Shown here piece by piece: positions 5,543-13,612 of a stretch of DNA of 16,047 nt. The stretch lies in the NCBI GenBank assembly GCA_035316885.1, contig DATHII010000094.1:1-16047 (forward strand), read 5' to 3'. The notes below the pieces were generated by a model that was given only the letters and a program-made list of their open reading frames with translations, was not told the DNA's origin and searched no databases. How positions within the stretch are numbered: the stretch's first letter is position 1; every line of letters starts with the position of its first letter. The position numbers and the translations under genes are program-made. This DNA is from DASRTE01 sp035316885 (GTDB lineage: Bacteria > Actinomycetota > Actinomycetes > Jiangellales > Jiangellaceae).

Positions 5543-7267
5543 GTGACCGTGACGGAGAGCAGAGCCGGGTCCGAGGCCGACGACAGCCCAGAGTTCGAGT
5601 TCCGCAGCGAGATGACCGTCGAACTCGTCCGGTCCAGCGCGCGCGACTCCGACGTTCTGTTCGCCGCCCGGGTCTCGACCAAGGGAGAGCAGTCGCTGGA
5701 AGACGTCGAAGCCGACGCCGGTCAGTCGAAGGGCCTGCTCAACTTCCTCATGCGAGATCGACACGGTTGCTACGACGACGAGACCGATGTCCTGACGTCG
5801 CACGGCTGGGTCCCATGGCCACAGGTCACGGGTCTGGAGCGGTTTGCGACACTCGCAGCCGACGGCCGGATCGAGTACCGGCGCGCAAACCGACTCATTC
5901 GCAGGAGTCACGACGGGCCGATGGTGCGGATCACGACGTGTCATGTCGACTTGCTCGTCACGCCCGAGCACCGCATGTGGGCCAAGCGTCGCCGCCAAGC
6001 TGATCATGAGCGGTGGGGCCTCGTCCCCGCCACAGATCTGTTCGAGGCGTCCCATCGTTTGGCGCTAGGCGGTGGAAAGTGGAACGCCGAGTTCCCGCTC
6101 GACTTCCCCGCAGCCTGGTTCTCGCTGCTCGGGTTCTTCATCGGTGACGGTCACAGCCGAGGCGGAGCACCGACGTTCCGGCTCCGCAAGGAACGCGAGA
6201 TCAACGCACTGCTCAGGTGGGCCGCCGAGCTCGGCTACACGGTGAAGTGCCGTGGCGACAATTACACCCTGGTAGCGGACGAGGACTTCCGGCTGTTCGC
6301 GAAGAGGTGCTACGACACCGGCCGGGAGAAAGTCGTCCCGGGTGAGATCTTGGAATGCGGACCCGACGCGTTACGGGCGCTCCTCGCAGGGCTCATCGCA
6401 TCCGACGGATCCGTGTCAGCCACCGGCAAACAGGTCTACACGACCACCAGCCGCCGTCTTGCCGGCCAGGTACAGGAGATCGCGCTCAAGATCGGTACCA
6501 CGGCGCGGATCCGGACTCGTTATTCGCACGGTAGGGGGCACTTCGGCACCAAGCCGGTTCACAACGTGACGATATTCCGCCCGAGGAACGCCTTTCCTCG
6601 CGTCGGATGGACGCAAGCCAATCGGCGCCGGGAGGTAGTGCTGGAGCACTATCGTGGGACTGTCCACTGCGTCACGGTGCCAAATGGAACGTTGTACGTG
6701 CGGCGAGCAGGCAAGGCTGTATGGTGCGGGAACAGCCCATTCGAACACAATTCGATGACCTTCTACGTTCATGCGCCGATCTTCGTCTTTCGAGAGCACA
6801 TGCGGCACCGGATGGCAAGCTACAACGAGGAGAGCGGACGGTACCGCGAGCTTCGGCCCGTGTTCTATGTCCCCGGGCCGGAGCGCAAGCTGGTCCAGGA
6901 AGGCAAGCCGGGCCACTACACGTTCGTCGACGGCACCGCAGAGCAGCATGCGCTGGTCGACTCTGAGACCCGGCGGGTGTGCGCCGAGGCGTACGCCGCC
7001 TACCGGCGCATGCTCGACGCCGGGGTCGCACGCGAGGTCGCCCGGATCGTGCTGCCCGTGACGATCTACTCCTCGATGTACGTCACCTTCAACGCCCGGT
7101 CCCTGATGAACTTCCTCTCGCTGCGGACCAAGCGCGAGGACTCCCGGTTCCCGTCGTTCCCGCAGCGCGAGATCGAGATGGTCGCAGAGAAGATGGAGGC
7201 CGAGTGGGCCCGGTTGATGCCGCTGACCCACGCCGCGTTCGAGGCCAACGGCAGGGTCGCGCCGTGA
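5543..7267 (+). CDS. thyX: Flavin-dependent thymidylate synthase with in-frame intein
   Basis: The 574-residue precursor consists of 75 residues of N-extein, a 322-residue intein and 177 residues of C-extein. Spliced ThyX would be 252 residues, a normal length. ThyX makes dTMP from dUMP using FAD, NADPH and methylenetetrahydrofolate. The signature RHRMASYNEESGRY (precursor 421-434, mature 99-112) fits the ThyX motif RHR-x7-S. Joining the exteins restores the conserved segment DRHG-SPFEHNSMTF, so the intein sits in the FAD/dUMP-binding core and the unspliced protein should be inactive. GTG 5543 was chosen for its Shine-Dalgarno and because conserved sequence (FEFRSEMTVELV) starts soon after. 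dapA follows 48 bp downstream with its own promoter. The first C-extein codons are unusually A/T-ending (7 of 20), unlike later codons. Confidence 0.93.
   Translation: MTVTESRAGSEADDSPEFEFRSEMTVELVRSSARDSDVLFAARVSTKGEQSLEDVEADAGQSKGLLNFLMRDRHGCYDDETDVLTSHGWVPWPQVTGLERFATLAADGRIEYRRANRLIRRSHDGPMVRITTCHVDLLVTPEHRMWAKRRRQADHERWGLVPATDLFEASHRLALGGGKWNAEFPLDFPAAWFSLLGFFIGDGHSRGGAPTFRLRKEREINALLRWAAELGYTVKCRGDNYTLVADEDFRLFAKRCYDTGREKVVPGEILECGPDALRALLAGLIASDGSVSATGKQVYTTTSRRLAGQVQEIALKIGTTARIRTRYSHGRGHFGTKPVHNVTIFRPRNAFPRVGWTQANRRREVVLEHYRGTVHCVTVPNGTLYVRRAGKAVWCGNSPFEHNSMTFYVHAPIFVFREHMRHRMASYNEESGRYRELRPVFYVPGPERKLVQEGKPGHYTFVDGTAEQHALVDSETRRVCAEAYAAYRRMLDAGVAREVARIVLPVTIYSSMYVTFNARSLMNFLSLRTKREDSRFPSFPQREIEMVAEKMEAEWARLMPLTHAAFEANGRVAP
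5768..6733 (+). mobile_element. LAGLIDADG intein inserted in thyX
   Basis: 322 residues, from Cys1 (TGC 5768-5770) to Asn322 (AAC 6731-6733), with Ser as the +1 extein residue. Splicing blocks are visible: block A C-Y-D-D-E-T-D-V; block B with T65-P-E-H68; block F GTVHCVTV with Cys301; block G KAVWCGN then Ser. The endonuclease domain spans roughly residues 115-250. It has both dodecapeptide motifs, LLGFFIGDG (120-128, Asp127) and LLAGLIASDG (205-214, Asp213), with a K-x-x-P element (K188, P191) between them. Both catalytic acidic residues are present, so the homing endonuclease looks intact. The position before the terminal Asn is Gly321, where most inteins have His. The element is fully in frame and could splice itself out of the ThyX precursor. 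Confidence 0.92.
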
Positions 7268-7302
7268 CGGGCGACCGGAGCCAAGGGCAGGGTTGCGGGC
7301 GG

Positions 7303-7308
7303 TAGCCT
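7303..7308 (+). promoter_or_regulatory. dapA -10 element (leaderless)
   Basis: TAGCCT ends 7 nt before the ATG at 7316, and no Shine-Dalgarno lies between. This is the same spacing seen before ftsK. It gives dapA-rnj a transcription start separate from thyX. No clear -35 is seen. Confidence 0.5.
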
Positions 7309-7315
7309 TCCGAAC

Positions 7316-8224
7316 ATGGCTGACGATCCCACCACCGGTTCCGCGGCTCCGTTCGGTCGAGTGCTGACCGCCATGGTCACCCCCTTCGACGACAACGGCC
7401 GCCTCGACTTCGACGGCGCCGCTCGGTTGGCCACCCACCTCGTCGACCGGGGGTGCGACGGGCTCGTCGTCAGCGGCACGACAGGGGAGAGCCCGACGAC
7501 GACGGAGGCCGAGAAGGAACAGCTGATCCGGGTCGTGCTCGACGCGGTGGGCGACCGAGCTGCCGTCGTCGCCGGCGTCGGCACCTACGACACCCGGCAT
7601 ACGCTCGAGCTCACGCAGCAGGCCGAGAAGGCCGGCGCCCATGGCCTGCTCGTCGTCACGCCGTTCTACAACCGGCCACCACAGGAAGGCCTGGTCCAGC
7701 ACTTCACCTCCGTCGCGGACGCGACCGCGCTGCCGGTGATGCTCTACGACATCCCTGGCCGCTCCGGCGTTCCGATCATGACCGAGACGCTGGTCCGGCT
7801 GGCCGAGCACGACCGGATAGTGGCGGTCAAGGACGCCAAGGACGACCTCTACGAGTCGTCGTGGGTGCTCGCCCGCACCGACCTGGCCTACTACTGCGGC
7901 ACCGATGCGCTCAACCTGGCGCACCTGACCCAGGGCGCGGTCGGCATGGTCAGCGTGGTCGCGCACGCCGCGGCGGCCGAGTATGCGGCCATGGTCCGCG
8001 CCCTCGACGCCGGCGACCTCACCGAGGCGATCCGGGTGCACAGGTCGCTGCTGCCTGCGGTGCGGGGAATCATGACCCGGACCCAGGGAGCGATCATGGC
8101 CAAGGCCGCCTTGCAGCTCGCGGGTGTGCTGCAGAGCCGGGCGATGCGCCTGCCGCTCCTCGCTGCCACAGACGAGCAGGTCGAACTCCTGCGGACCGAC
8201 CTCGCGGAGGCTGGCTTGCTGTGA
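7316..8224 (+). CDS. dapA: 4-hydroxy-tetrahydrodipicolinate synthase
   Basis: A 302-residue TIM-barrel aldolase that condenses pyruvate with aspartate semialdehyde, the first committed step to diaminopimelate (peptidoglycan) and lysine. Family residues are in place: G54-T-T-G-E-S59, which binds the pyruvate carboxylate; Y118 in TPFYNRP; Y144 in MLYDIPGRSG, which also holds the substrate-binding Arg149; and the Schiff-base lysine K172 in IVAVKDAK. The C-terminal helical part (SVVAHAAAAEYAAM onward) is complete. The ATG start is supported by a TAGCCT element 7 nt upstream. The stop overlaps the start of the RNase J gene (GTGA), so the two are coupled. The position after thyX matches the conserved actinobacterial order. 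Confidence 0.94.
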   Translation: MADDPTTGSAAPFGRVLTAMVTPFDDNGRLDFDGAARLATHLVDRGCDGLVVSGTTGESPTTTEAEKEQLIRVVLDAVGDRAAVVAGVGTYDTRHTLELTQQAEKAGAHGLLVVTPFYNRPPQEGLVQHFTSVADATALPVMLYDIPGRSGVPIMTETLVRLAEHDRIVAVKDAKDDLYESSWVLARTDLAYYCGTDALNLAHLTQGAVGMVSVVAHAAAAEYAAMVRALDAGDLTEAIRVHRSLLPAVRGIMTRTQGAIMAKAALQLAGVLQSRAMRLPLLAATDEQVELLRTDLAEAGLL

Positions 8225-9909
8225 GCCACCCCCACCCGGAGCTCACGACCCCCCCGCCGCTGGCCGAGGGGGGTCTGCGCATCGTGCCCCTCGGCGGGCT
8301 CGGCGAGGTCGGGCGCAACATGACGGTGTTCGAGCATTCCGGGCGCCTGCTGGTGGTCGACTGCGGCGTTTTGTTCCCCGAGGACCACCAGCCCGGAGTC
8401 GACCTGATCCTGCCCGACTTCGACTACATCAGAGACCGCCTCGAGGACATCGAGGCCGTCGTCCTCACCCATGGACACGAGGACCACATAGGGGCGGTGC
8501 CGTTCCTGCTTCGCGAGAAGTCCGACATCCCGATCGTCGGATCGCGGCTCACCCTCGCCCTCGTCGATGCGAAGCTCACCGAGCACCGCCTCGACGCCTA
8601 CCAGCTCGAGGTCGCCGAGGGCCGCACCGAGAACTTCGGGCCGTTCGAGGTCGAGTTCCTCGCGGTCAACCACTCGATCCCCGACGCTCTGGCGCTGGCG
8701 ATCCGCACCCCGGCCGGAGTGGTGCTGCACACCGGCGACTTCAAGATGGACCAGCTTCCCCTCGACGGGCGGCTCACCGACCTGAACGGCTTCGCCCGGC
8801 TCGGCGACGCCGGCGTCGACCTGTTCATGGTCGACTCGACCAACGCCGAGGTGCCGGGCTACAACGCGCACGAGCGCGACATCGCGCCGGTTCTCGACCG
8901 GGTGTTCGCGGAGGCGCCGCGCCGGGTCATCGTCGCGTCGTTCGCCAGCCACATCCACCGCGTCCAACAGGTGCTCGACGTGGCCGTGGCGCACCGGCGC
9001 AAGGTCGCGTTCGTCGGGCGCTCGATGGTCCGCAACATGGGCATCGCCCGCGATCTGGGTTACCTCGACATCCCCGGCGGCACGCTGGTCGACGTCAAGA
9101 GCATCGACGACCTCGCCCCCGAGGAGGTCGTGCTGATGTCGACCGGGTCGCAGGGCGAGCCGATGGCGGCGCTGTCGCGGATCGCGAACCGCGACCACCC
9201 GGCGATCCGGATCGAGCCCGGCGACGTCGTCGTCCTGGCCTCGTCGTTGATCCCTGGCAACGAGAACGCCGTTTCCCGTGTCATCAACGGTCTGACCCGG
9301 TGGGGCGCCACCGTCGTGCACAGGGGTAACGCGATGGTGCACACGTCCGGTCACGCCAGCGCGGGCGAGTTGCTGTACGCCTACAACCTGGTCAAGCCAC
9401 GAAACGTGCTCCCGATCCACGGCGAGACGAGGCACCTGCACGCCAACGCAGGCGTCGCCATCAGCTCCGGCGTTCCACGCGACCGCGTCGTCCTGGCCGA
9501 GGACGGCGTGGTGGTCGACCTCGTGGGCGGCGTGGCGCGGGTCGCGGGTGCGGTGCCGTGCGGGTACGTCTACGTCGACGGGTCGAACGTCGGCGGCGTC
9601 GCCGAGGCGTCGCTGAAGGACCGGCGGATCCTCGGCGAGGAGGGGTTCATCTCCGTCGTCGTGGTGGTCGACTCCGTCACGGGCAAGGTCACCGGCGGGC
9701 CCGAGATCCACGCGCGGGGCTTCGCCGAGGACGACAGTGTCTTCGACGAGGTGCGGCCCCAGATCGCGGAGGCGCTCGAGAAGGCCGCCGCGGGCGGCGG
9801 CGCCGACACCTACCAGCTCCAGCAGACGATCCGGCGCACGATCGGCCGCTGGGTGAGTGGGCGCTACCGCCGGCGGCCGATGATCATCCCGGTCGTCGTC
9901 GAATCCTGA
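8221..9909 (+). CDS. rnj: Ribonuclease J (metallo-beta-lactamase / beta-CASP)
   Basis: A 562-residue RNase J, the usual length. The enzyme has 5'-3' exonuclease and endonuclease activity and works in mRNA decay and rRNA maturation in the cytoplasm. The metallo-beta-lactamase metal motif H84-G-H86-E-D88-H89 is intact. It is followed by VNHSIPDAL, the HTGDFK segment, the beta-CASP region (FMVDSTNAE, VIVASFASHIHRVQQ, STGSQGEPMAALSRIA) and the late HTSGHAS and PIHGETRHL motifs. The C-terminal dimerisation domain ends with RRPMIIPVVVES. The start is GTG 8221, overlapping the dapA stop by 4 bp. This gene order is shared with mycobacteria and streptomycetes. Confidence 0.94.
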   Translation: MSHPHPELTTPPPLAEGGLRIVPLGGLGEVGRNMTVFEHSGRLLVVDCGVLFPEDHQPGVDLILPDFDYIRDRLEDIEAVVLTHGHEDHIGAVPFLLREKSDIPIVGSRLTLALVDAKLTEHRLDAYQLEVAEGRTENFGPFEVEFLAVNHSIPDALALAIRTPAGVVLHTGDFKMDQLPLDGRLTDLNGFARLGDAGVDLFMVDSTNAEVPGYNAHERDIAPVLDRVFAEAPRRVIVASFASHIHRVQQVLDVAVAHRRKVAFVGRSMVRNMGIARDLGYLDIPGGTLVDVKSIDDLAPEEVVLMSTGSQGEPMAALSRIANRDHPAIRIEPGDVVVLASSLIPGNENAVSRVINGLTRWGATVVHRGNAMVHTSGHASAGELLYAYNLVKPRNVLPIHGETRHLHANAGVAISSGVPRDRVVLAEDGVVVDLVGGVARVAGAVPCGYVYVDGSNVGGVAEASLKDRRILGEEGFISVVVVVDSVTGKVTGGPEIHARGFAEDDSVFDEVRPQIAEALEKAAAGGGADTYQLQQTIRRTIGRWVSGRYRRRPMIIPVVVES

Positions 9910-10184
9910 GCCGCCCGCTGACCCGAGATGCCTCGTGCAGCGCGAGCGGCTGGTCGGCACTGAACTTCAGACGCGGGGCCAGAGTCTCACCCAGGCTGCT
10001 TCTCAGGTGGCATGCTCCGTGGCCCACGTGGCACAGGGGCTGGTTGCAACCGTGGGTGATTTGCGTGAAATGTGGAGCCGGCCAGTGTGCCATGACGGCA
10101 TTGACGACCCGGATGACCCGGTGGTGCAGATCTCGTGATCAACGGACACGGCGTGTGACGCGTGGTACGGGAGTGCTTCACGGG
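9910..10184. other. Intergenic region between rnj and ftsK
   Basis: No convincing gene. Near the rnj stop, AGCCGC (9909-9914) can pair with GCGGCT (9946-9951) around a small CGAG-ATGC-CTCG hairpin (9924-9935), but no T-tract follows, so a terminator is only possible. A perfect 10-bp palindrome GGTTGCAACC lies at 10042-10051, flanked by CCCAC (10023-10027) and GTGGG (10052-10056). The short ORFs here have poor third-position bias. Confidence 0.5.
10042..10051. repeat. Perfect 10-bp palindrome upstream of ftsK
   Basis: GGTTGCAACC is its own reverse complement and lies about 135 bp before the ftsK -10. Flanking CCCAC/GTGGG arms could extend a cruciform or operator. The binding protein is unknown. 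Confidence 0.35.
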
Positions 10185-10190
10185 TAGCCT
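10185..10190 (+). promoter_or_regulatory. ftsK -10 element (leaderless)
   Basis: TAGCCT ends 7 nt before the ATG at 10198, identical in sequence and spacing to the dapA element. It argues for ATG 10198 over the upstream in-frame GTG at 10162, which lies before the promoter. Confidence 0.55.
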
Positions 10191-10197
10191 GCCCATC

Positions 10198-12705
10198 ATG
10201 GCGACCCGTACGTCCACGGCGACCCGGTCGCGCAAGTCAGCCGCGACGACGGGCGACAAGCGCGCGACCGGCCGCGGTTCGGCGAAGCGCCGCACGGCGC
10301 AGCGTCGCCCCGCGACGCGCCGGCCCGGTGCGACGACACGCGGGGCCCACGGCATCGGCCGGCTCTTCGGCGCGGTCTGGATGGCCTTGGCACACCTCGT
10401 GGGTGGCACGGTGCGCCGGATCGGATCGACCGCACGCGAGCTCGATCCCGCCCACCGACGCGACGGCGTCGGCCTGGCTCTGATCGGAGCCGCAATAGTC
10501 ATCGCCGCTGCGACGTGGTGGAACATCGACAGCAGCGTGGCGAACACCATCCGGACCACTGTGGCCGGCACGGTCGGGGCCACGGCCGTGGCCGTCCCGG
10601 TACTGCTGGGCCTGTTGGCATGGCGCGCACTGCGCCACCCCGACCGCAACGGCCCGGGGGGACGGCAGCTTGTGGGCTGGACGGCGCTGGCCCTCGGCGT
10701 TCTGGGCCTGATCCACATCGCGGCCGGCATGCCGCGCCCCGTCGATGGCCCGGCCGCGATGCAGAACGCGGGCGGTGCGGTCGGCTTCGTCGCCTCCACC
10801 GTGCCGGCCGACCTGCTCACCGTGGTGGTCGCGACCCCGTTGCTCTCGCTGCTCTCGGCCTATGGCCTGCTCGTCGTGACCGGGACCCCGGTCCACGAGC
10901 TACCGGCCCGCGCGCAGGCGATCCGCAACTGGGTGACCGGCACGACGCCGGCCACCGACGGCGACGAGGACGGGCCGGCCGCGCCACGGCGATCGCTGCT
11001 GCGCCGGCGGGGCAGGGCCACGGACGTTCCCGAGGACGGCCGGCCCTACGACAGCCCGCTCCTCCGCGAACGCGCACTCGCGCGCAAGGTCGTGGCGGGC
11101 GAGGATGCCGACGACGAGGGCGGGGACCAGCCGACGAGGATCGTGGTCGCAGCTCGTCGGGGCGACGACGACCGCGTCGGCGAACCGCCGCCGCACACTC
11201 CACTGCCGCAGCGGGTCGAGCAGCTGGCACTGTCCGGCGACATCACCTACACGTTGCCCTCCAGCGACGCCCTGCGCCAGGGCAGCCCGCACCGGGCCCG
11301 CTCAGCCGCGTCAGACCAGGTCGTCGAGGCCCTCACGGAGGTGCTCGAGCAGTTCGAGATCGATGCCCAGGTCACCGGCTACACCCGCGGCCCGACGGTC
11401 ACTAGGTACGAGGTCGAGCTCGGGACGGCGGTCAAGGTCGAGCGCGTCACCGCGCTGTCCAAGAACATCTCCTACGCGGTGGCCAGCGCAGAGGTGCGGA
11501 TCCTGTCCCCGATCCCGGGCAAGTCGGCGATCGGCATCGAGATCCCGAACTCGGACAAGGAGACGGTGAGCCTCGGCGACGTGCTGCGGGCACCAGTCGC
11601 CCGAAAGGACCACCATCCGATGGTGGCCGGGCTCGGCAAGGACGTCGAAGGCGGCTTCGTCGTGGCCAACCTGGCGAAGATGCCGCACGTGCTCATCGCC
11701 GGCGCCACCGGCTCGGGCAAGTCGAGCTGCATCAACTCGCTGATCACCTCGGTGCTCATGCGCTCGACCCCGGACGAGGTGCGGATGATCCTGGTCGACC
11801 CCAAGCGGGTCGAACTGACTGCGTATGACGGCATCCCGCACCTGATCACGCCGATCATCACCAACCCCAAGAAGGCCGCCGAGGCGTTGCAATGGGTCGT
11901 GCGCGAGATGGACATGCGCTACGACGACCTGGCCCAGTTCGGCTTCCGCCACCTCGACGACTTCAACAAGGCGGCCCGGTCGGGGCGGCTCAAGCCACCA
12001 CCGGGCAGTGAACGGACCATCGCGCCGTATCCCTACCTGCTGATCATCGTCGACGAGCTTGCCGACCTGATGATGGTCGCCCCGCGTGACGTCGAGGACG
12101 CGATCGTGCGGATCACCCAGCTGGCCCGTGCCGCCGGCATCCACCTGGTGCTGGCCACCCAGCGGCCGTCGGTCGACGTCGTCACCGGCCTGATCAAGGC
12201 CAACGTGCCGTCCCGGCTCGCGTTCGCCACATCGTCGCTGGCCGACTCCCGCGTCATCCTCGACCAGAACGGGGCGGAGAAGCTGGTCGGCCAGGGGGAC
12301 GGGCTGTTCCTGCCGATGGGCGCCAGCAAGCCGGTTCGGATCCAGGGTGCGTGGGTCACCGAGTCCGAGATCCACACCGTCGTCCGGCACTGCAAGGAGC
12401 AGCTCGGACCCTCCTACCGCGACGACGTCACCGCGCCGCAGACCAACCGGCGCGAGATCGACGACGACATAGGCGACGACCTCGACCTGCTCTGCCAGGC
12501 CGCCGAACTCGTCATCACGACCCAGTTCGGGTCCACGTCCATGTTGCAGCGCAAGCTCCGCGTGGGTTTCGCAAAGGCCGGCCGGCTGATGGACTTGATG
12601 GAGAGCCGCGGAATCGTCGGGCCGTCGGAAGGCTCCAAGGCACGCGACGTCCTGATCAAGCCCGACGAGCTGGACGAGGTTCTCGACACCCTCCGCGGCG
12701 GGTAG
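10198..12705 (+). CDS. ftsK: DNA translocase FtsK/SpoIIIE
   Basis: An 835-residue membrane-anchored ATPase that pumps double-stranded DNA across the closing septum during chromosome segregation. Residues 1-50 are highly basic (many R/K/T/S). About four membrane helices follow between residues 90 and 226 (GVGLALIGAAIVIAAATWW; VAVPVLLGLLAW; WTALALGVLGLIHIAAGM; LLTVVVATPLLSLLSAYGLLVV). A charged Pro/Arg/Asp-rich linker runs to about 370. The motor domain has the alpha region (VTGYTRGPTVTRYEVELG), Walker A G502-A-T-G-S-G-K-S509, and Walker B LLIIVDE with D619-E620. The C-terminal gamma winged helix (ELVITTQFGSTSMLQRKLRV, GRLMDLMESRGIVGP) reads the polar DNA motifs that orient translocation. All domains look complete. 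The DUF72 gene begins 10 bp after the stop. Confidence 0.95.
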   Translation: MATRTSTATRSRKSAATTGDKRATGRGSAKRRTAQRRPATRRPGATTRGAHGIGRLFGAVWMALAHLVGGTVRRIGSTARELDPAHRRDGVGLALIGAAIVIAAATWWNIDSSVANTIRTTVAGTVGATAVAVPVLLGLLAWRALRHPDRNGPGGRQLVGWTALALGVLGLIHIAAGMPRPVDGPAAMQNAGGAVGFVASTVPADLLTVVVATPLLSLLSAYGLLVVTGTPVHELPARAQAIRNWVTGTTPATDGDEDGPAAPRRSLLRRRGRATDVPEDGRPYDSPLLRERALARKVVAGEDADDEGGDQPTRIVVAARRGDDDRVGEPPPHTPLPQRVEQLALSGDITYTLPSSDALRQGSPHRARSAASDQVVEALTEVLEQFEIDAQVTGYTRGPTVTRYEVELGTAVKVERVTALSKNISYAVASAEVRILSPIPGKSAIGIEIPNSDKETVSLGDVLRAPVARKDHHPMVAGLGKDVEGGFVVANLAKMPHVLIAGATGSGKSSCINSLITSVLMRSTPDEVRMILVDPKRVELTAYDGIPHLITPIITNPKKAAEALQWVVREMDMRYDDLAQFGFRHLDDFNKAARSGRLKPPPGSERTIAPYPYLLIIVDELADLMMVAPRDVEDAIVRITQLARAAGIHLVLATQRPSVDVVTGLIKANVPSRLAFATSSLADSRVILDQNGAEKLVGQGDGLFLPMGASKPVRIQGAWVTESEIHTVVRHCKEQLGPSYRDDVTAPQTNRREIDDDIGDDLDLLCQAAELVITTQFGSTSMLQRKLRVGFAKAGRLMDLMESRGIVGPSEGSKARDVLIKPDELDEVLDTLRGG

Positions 12706-12715
12706 AACCAGGGGT

Positions 12716-13537
12716 GTGGCGCAGGCACGGGTCGGAATCTCCGGTTGGACCTACCCGCCGTGGCGCGGGGTGTTCTACCCGGCCGGCCTTCCGCACCGGC
12801 AGGAATTGGAGTTCGTTGCGTCACGCATGAACAGCGTCGAGATCAACGGCTCCTTCTACGCGCTGCAGAGGCCGTCGAGCTTCCGCGACTGGTTCTCCCG
12901 AGCGCCGGACGATTTCGTGTTCGCCGTGAAAGGCGGCCGGTTCATCACGCACATGAAGAAGCTCGTCGAGGTCGAGACGCCGCTCGCGAACTTCTTCGCC
13001 TCCGGCGTGCTGGCGCTCGAGCACAAGCTGGGCCCCCTGCTCTGGCAACTCCCACCGACCCTCGGTTTCCACCCGAACCGGCTGGCGGCCTTCTTCGACA
13101 GGCTCCCGCGGACGACAGGTCAGGCCGCGTCGCTCGCCGAAGGCCACGACAACCGGCTGCGGCACGGCGCGGTGACGACAACGGCGACTGACCGGCCGCT
13201 ACGGCACGCCGTCGAGGTGCGGCACCGCAGCTTCGAGACGCGGTCGTTCGTCGACCTGCTCCGGGACCACGACATCGGCCTGGTCGTCGCCGACTCGGCC
13301 GGCCGGTTCCCGTCGTTCGGGGAGGTCACGGCGGGATTCGTGTACGTGCGCCTGCACGGCGCCGAGGAGATCTATGTGAGCGGGTACACGCCGGAGGCCC
13401 TGGACGAATGGGCCTGCCGGTGCGTGTCGTGGCTGGCGGCGGGGCTCGACGTGTACGTGTACTTCGACAACGACGTCAAGGTCCGGGCGCCCTTCGACGC
13501 CATCGGCCTGCTGGAGCGGGTCCCCGCGGTTGGATGA
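12716..13537 (+). CDS. DUF72 (YecE-like) family protein
   Basis: A 273-residue protein with the DUF72 TIM-barrel-like signature: GISGWTYPPWRGVFYPAGLP at the start; SVEINGSFYALQRPSSF; WFSRAPDDFVFAVKGGRFITHMKKL; LGPLLWQLPP; an AVEVRHRSF strand; and a final YVRLHGAEEIYVSGYTPEALDEWA followed by VYVYFDNDVKVRAPFDA. The biochemical role of the family is unsettled. The start is GTG 12716, with a GGGG stretch just before it. TAGAAC (12703-12708), which includes the ftsK stop, lies 7 nt upstream and might be a weak -10, but read-through from ftsK is more likely. A strong stem-loop follows the stop. Confidence 0.9.
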   Translation: MAQARVGISGWTYPPWRGVFYPAGLPHRQELEFVASRMNSVEINGSFYALQRPSSFRDWFSRAPDDFVFAVKGGRFITHMKKLVEVETPLANFFASGVLALEHKLGPLLWQLPPTLGFHPNRLAAFFDRLPRTTGQAASLAEGHDNRLRHGAVTTTATDRPLRHAVEVRHRSFETRSFVDLLRDHDIGLVVADSAGRFPSFGEVTAGFVYVRLHGAEEIYVSGYTPEALDEWACRCVSWLAAGLDVYVYFDNDVKVRAPFDAIGLLERVPAVG

Positions 13538-13566
13538 TGCGACAGACCGAATGGTCCATGATCGTC

Positions 13567-13602
13567 GGGGCTTTTGTGCTGTTCCCGCGACACGAAAGCC
13601 CC
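13567..13602. terminator. Stem-loop terminator between convergent genes
   Basis: GGGGCTTTTGTG (13567-13578) pairs with CACGAAAGCCCC (13591-13602) over 12 positions with a single T-G wobble, around a 12-nt loop. It lies between the stops of the DUF72 gene (13537) and the minus-strand gene (13613), so it can serve both directions. There is no long T-tract, as is common in high-GC actinobacteria. Confidence 0.7.
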
Positions 13603-13612
13603 GTTCTCGTGG

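Noticed and set aside
5768..6733. Class 3 intein (Cys at block F position 4 as first nucleophile)
   Set aside because: Cys301 is at the right place in block F, but a normal Cys1 is present and block G lacks the Thr expected of class 3, so an ordinary class 1 pathway is more likely.
6416..8041. Long minus-strand open frame (541 codons) opposite thyX and dapA
   Set aside because: It crosses two well-supported genes in antisense and shows no motif or initiation signal.
7891..9960. Very long minus-strand open frame (689 codons) opposite rnj
   Set aside because: It is antisense to a clear RNase J gene, and the translation is rich in Asp/His/Arg/Val with no recognisable domain. This is the usual by-product of high-GC codon bias on the other strand.
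10162..10197. Upstream GTG start for ftsK
   Set aside because: The TAGCCT -10 lies between it and ATG 10198, so the shorter start fits the leaderless pattern.
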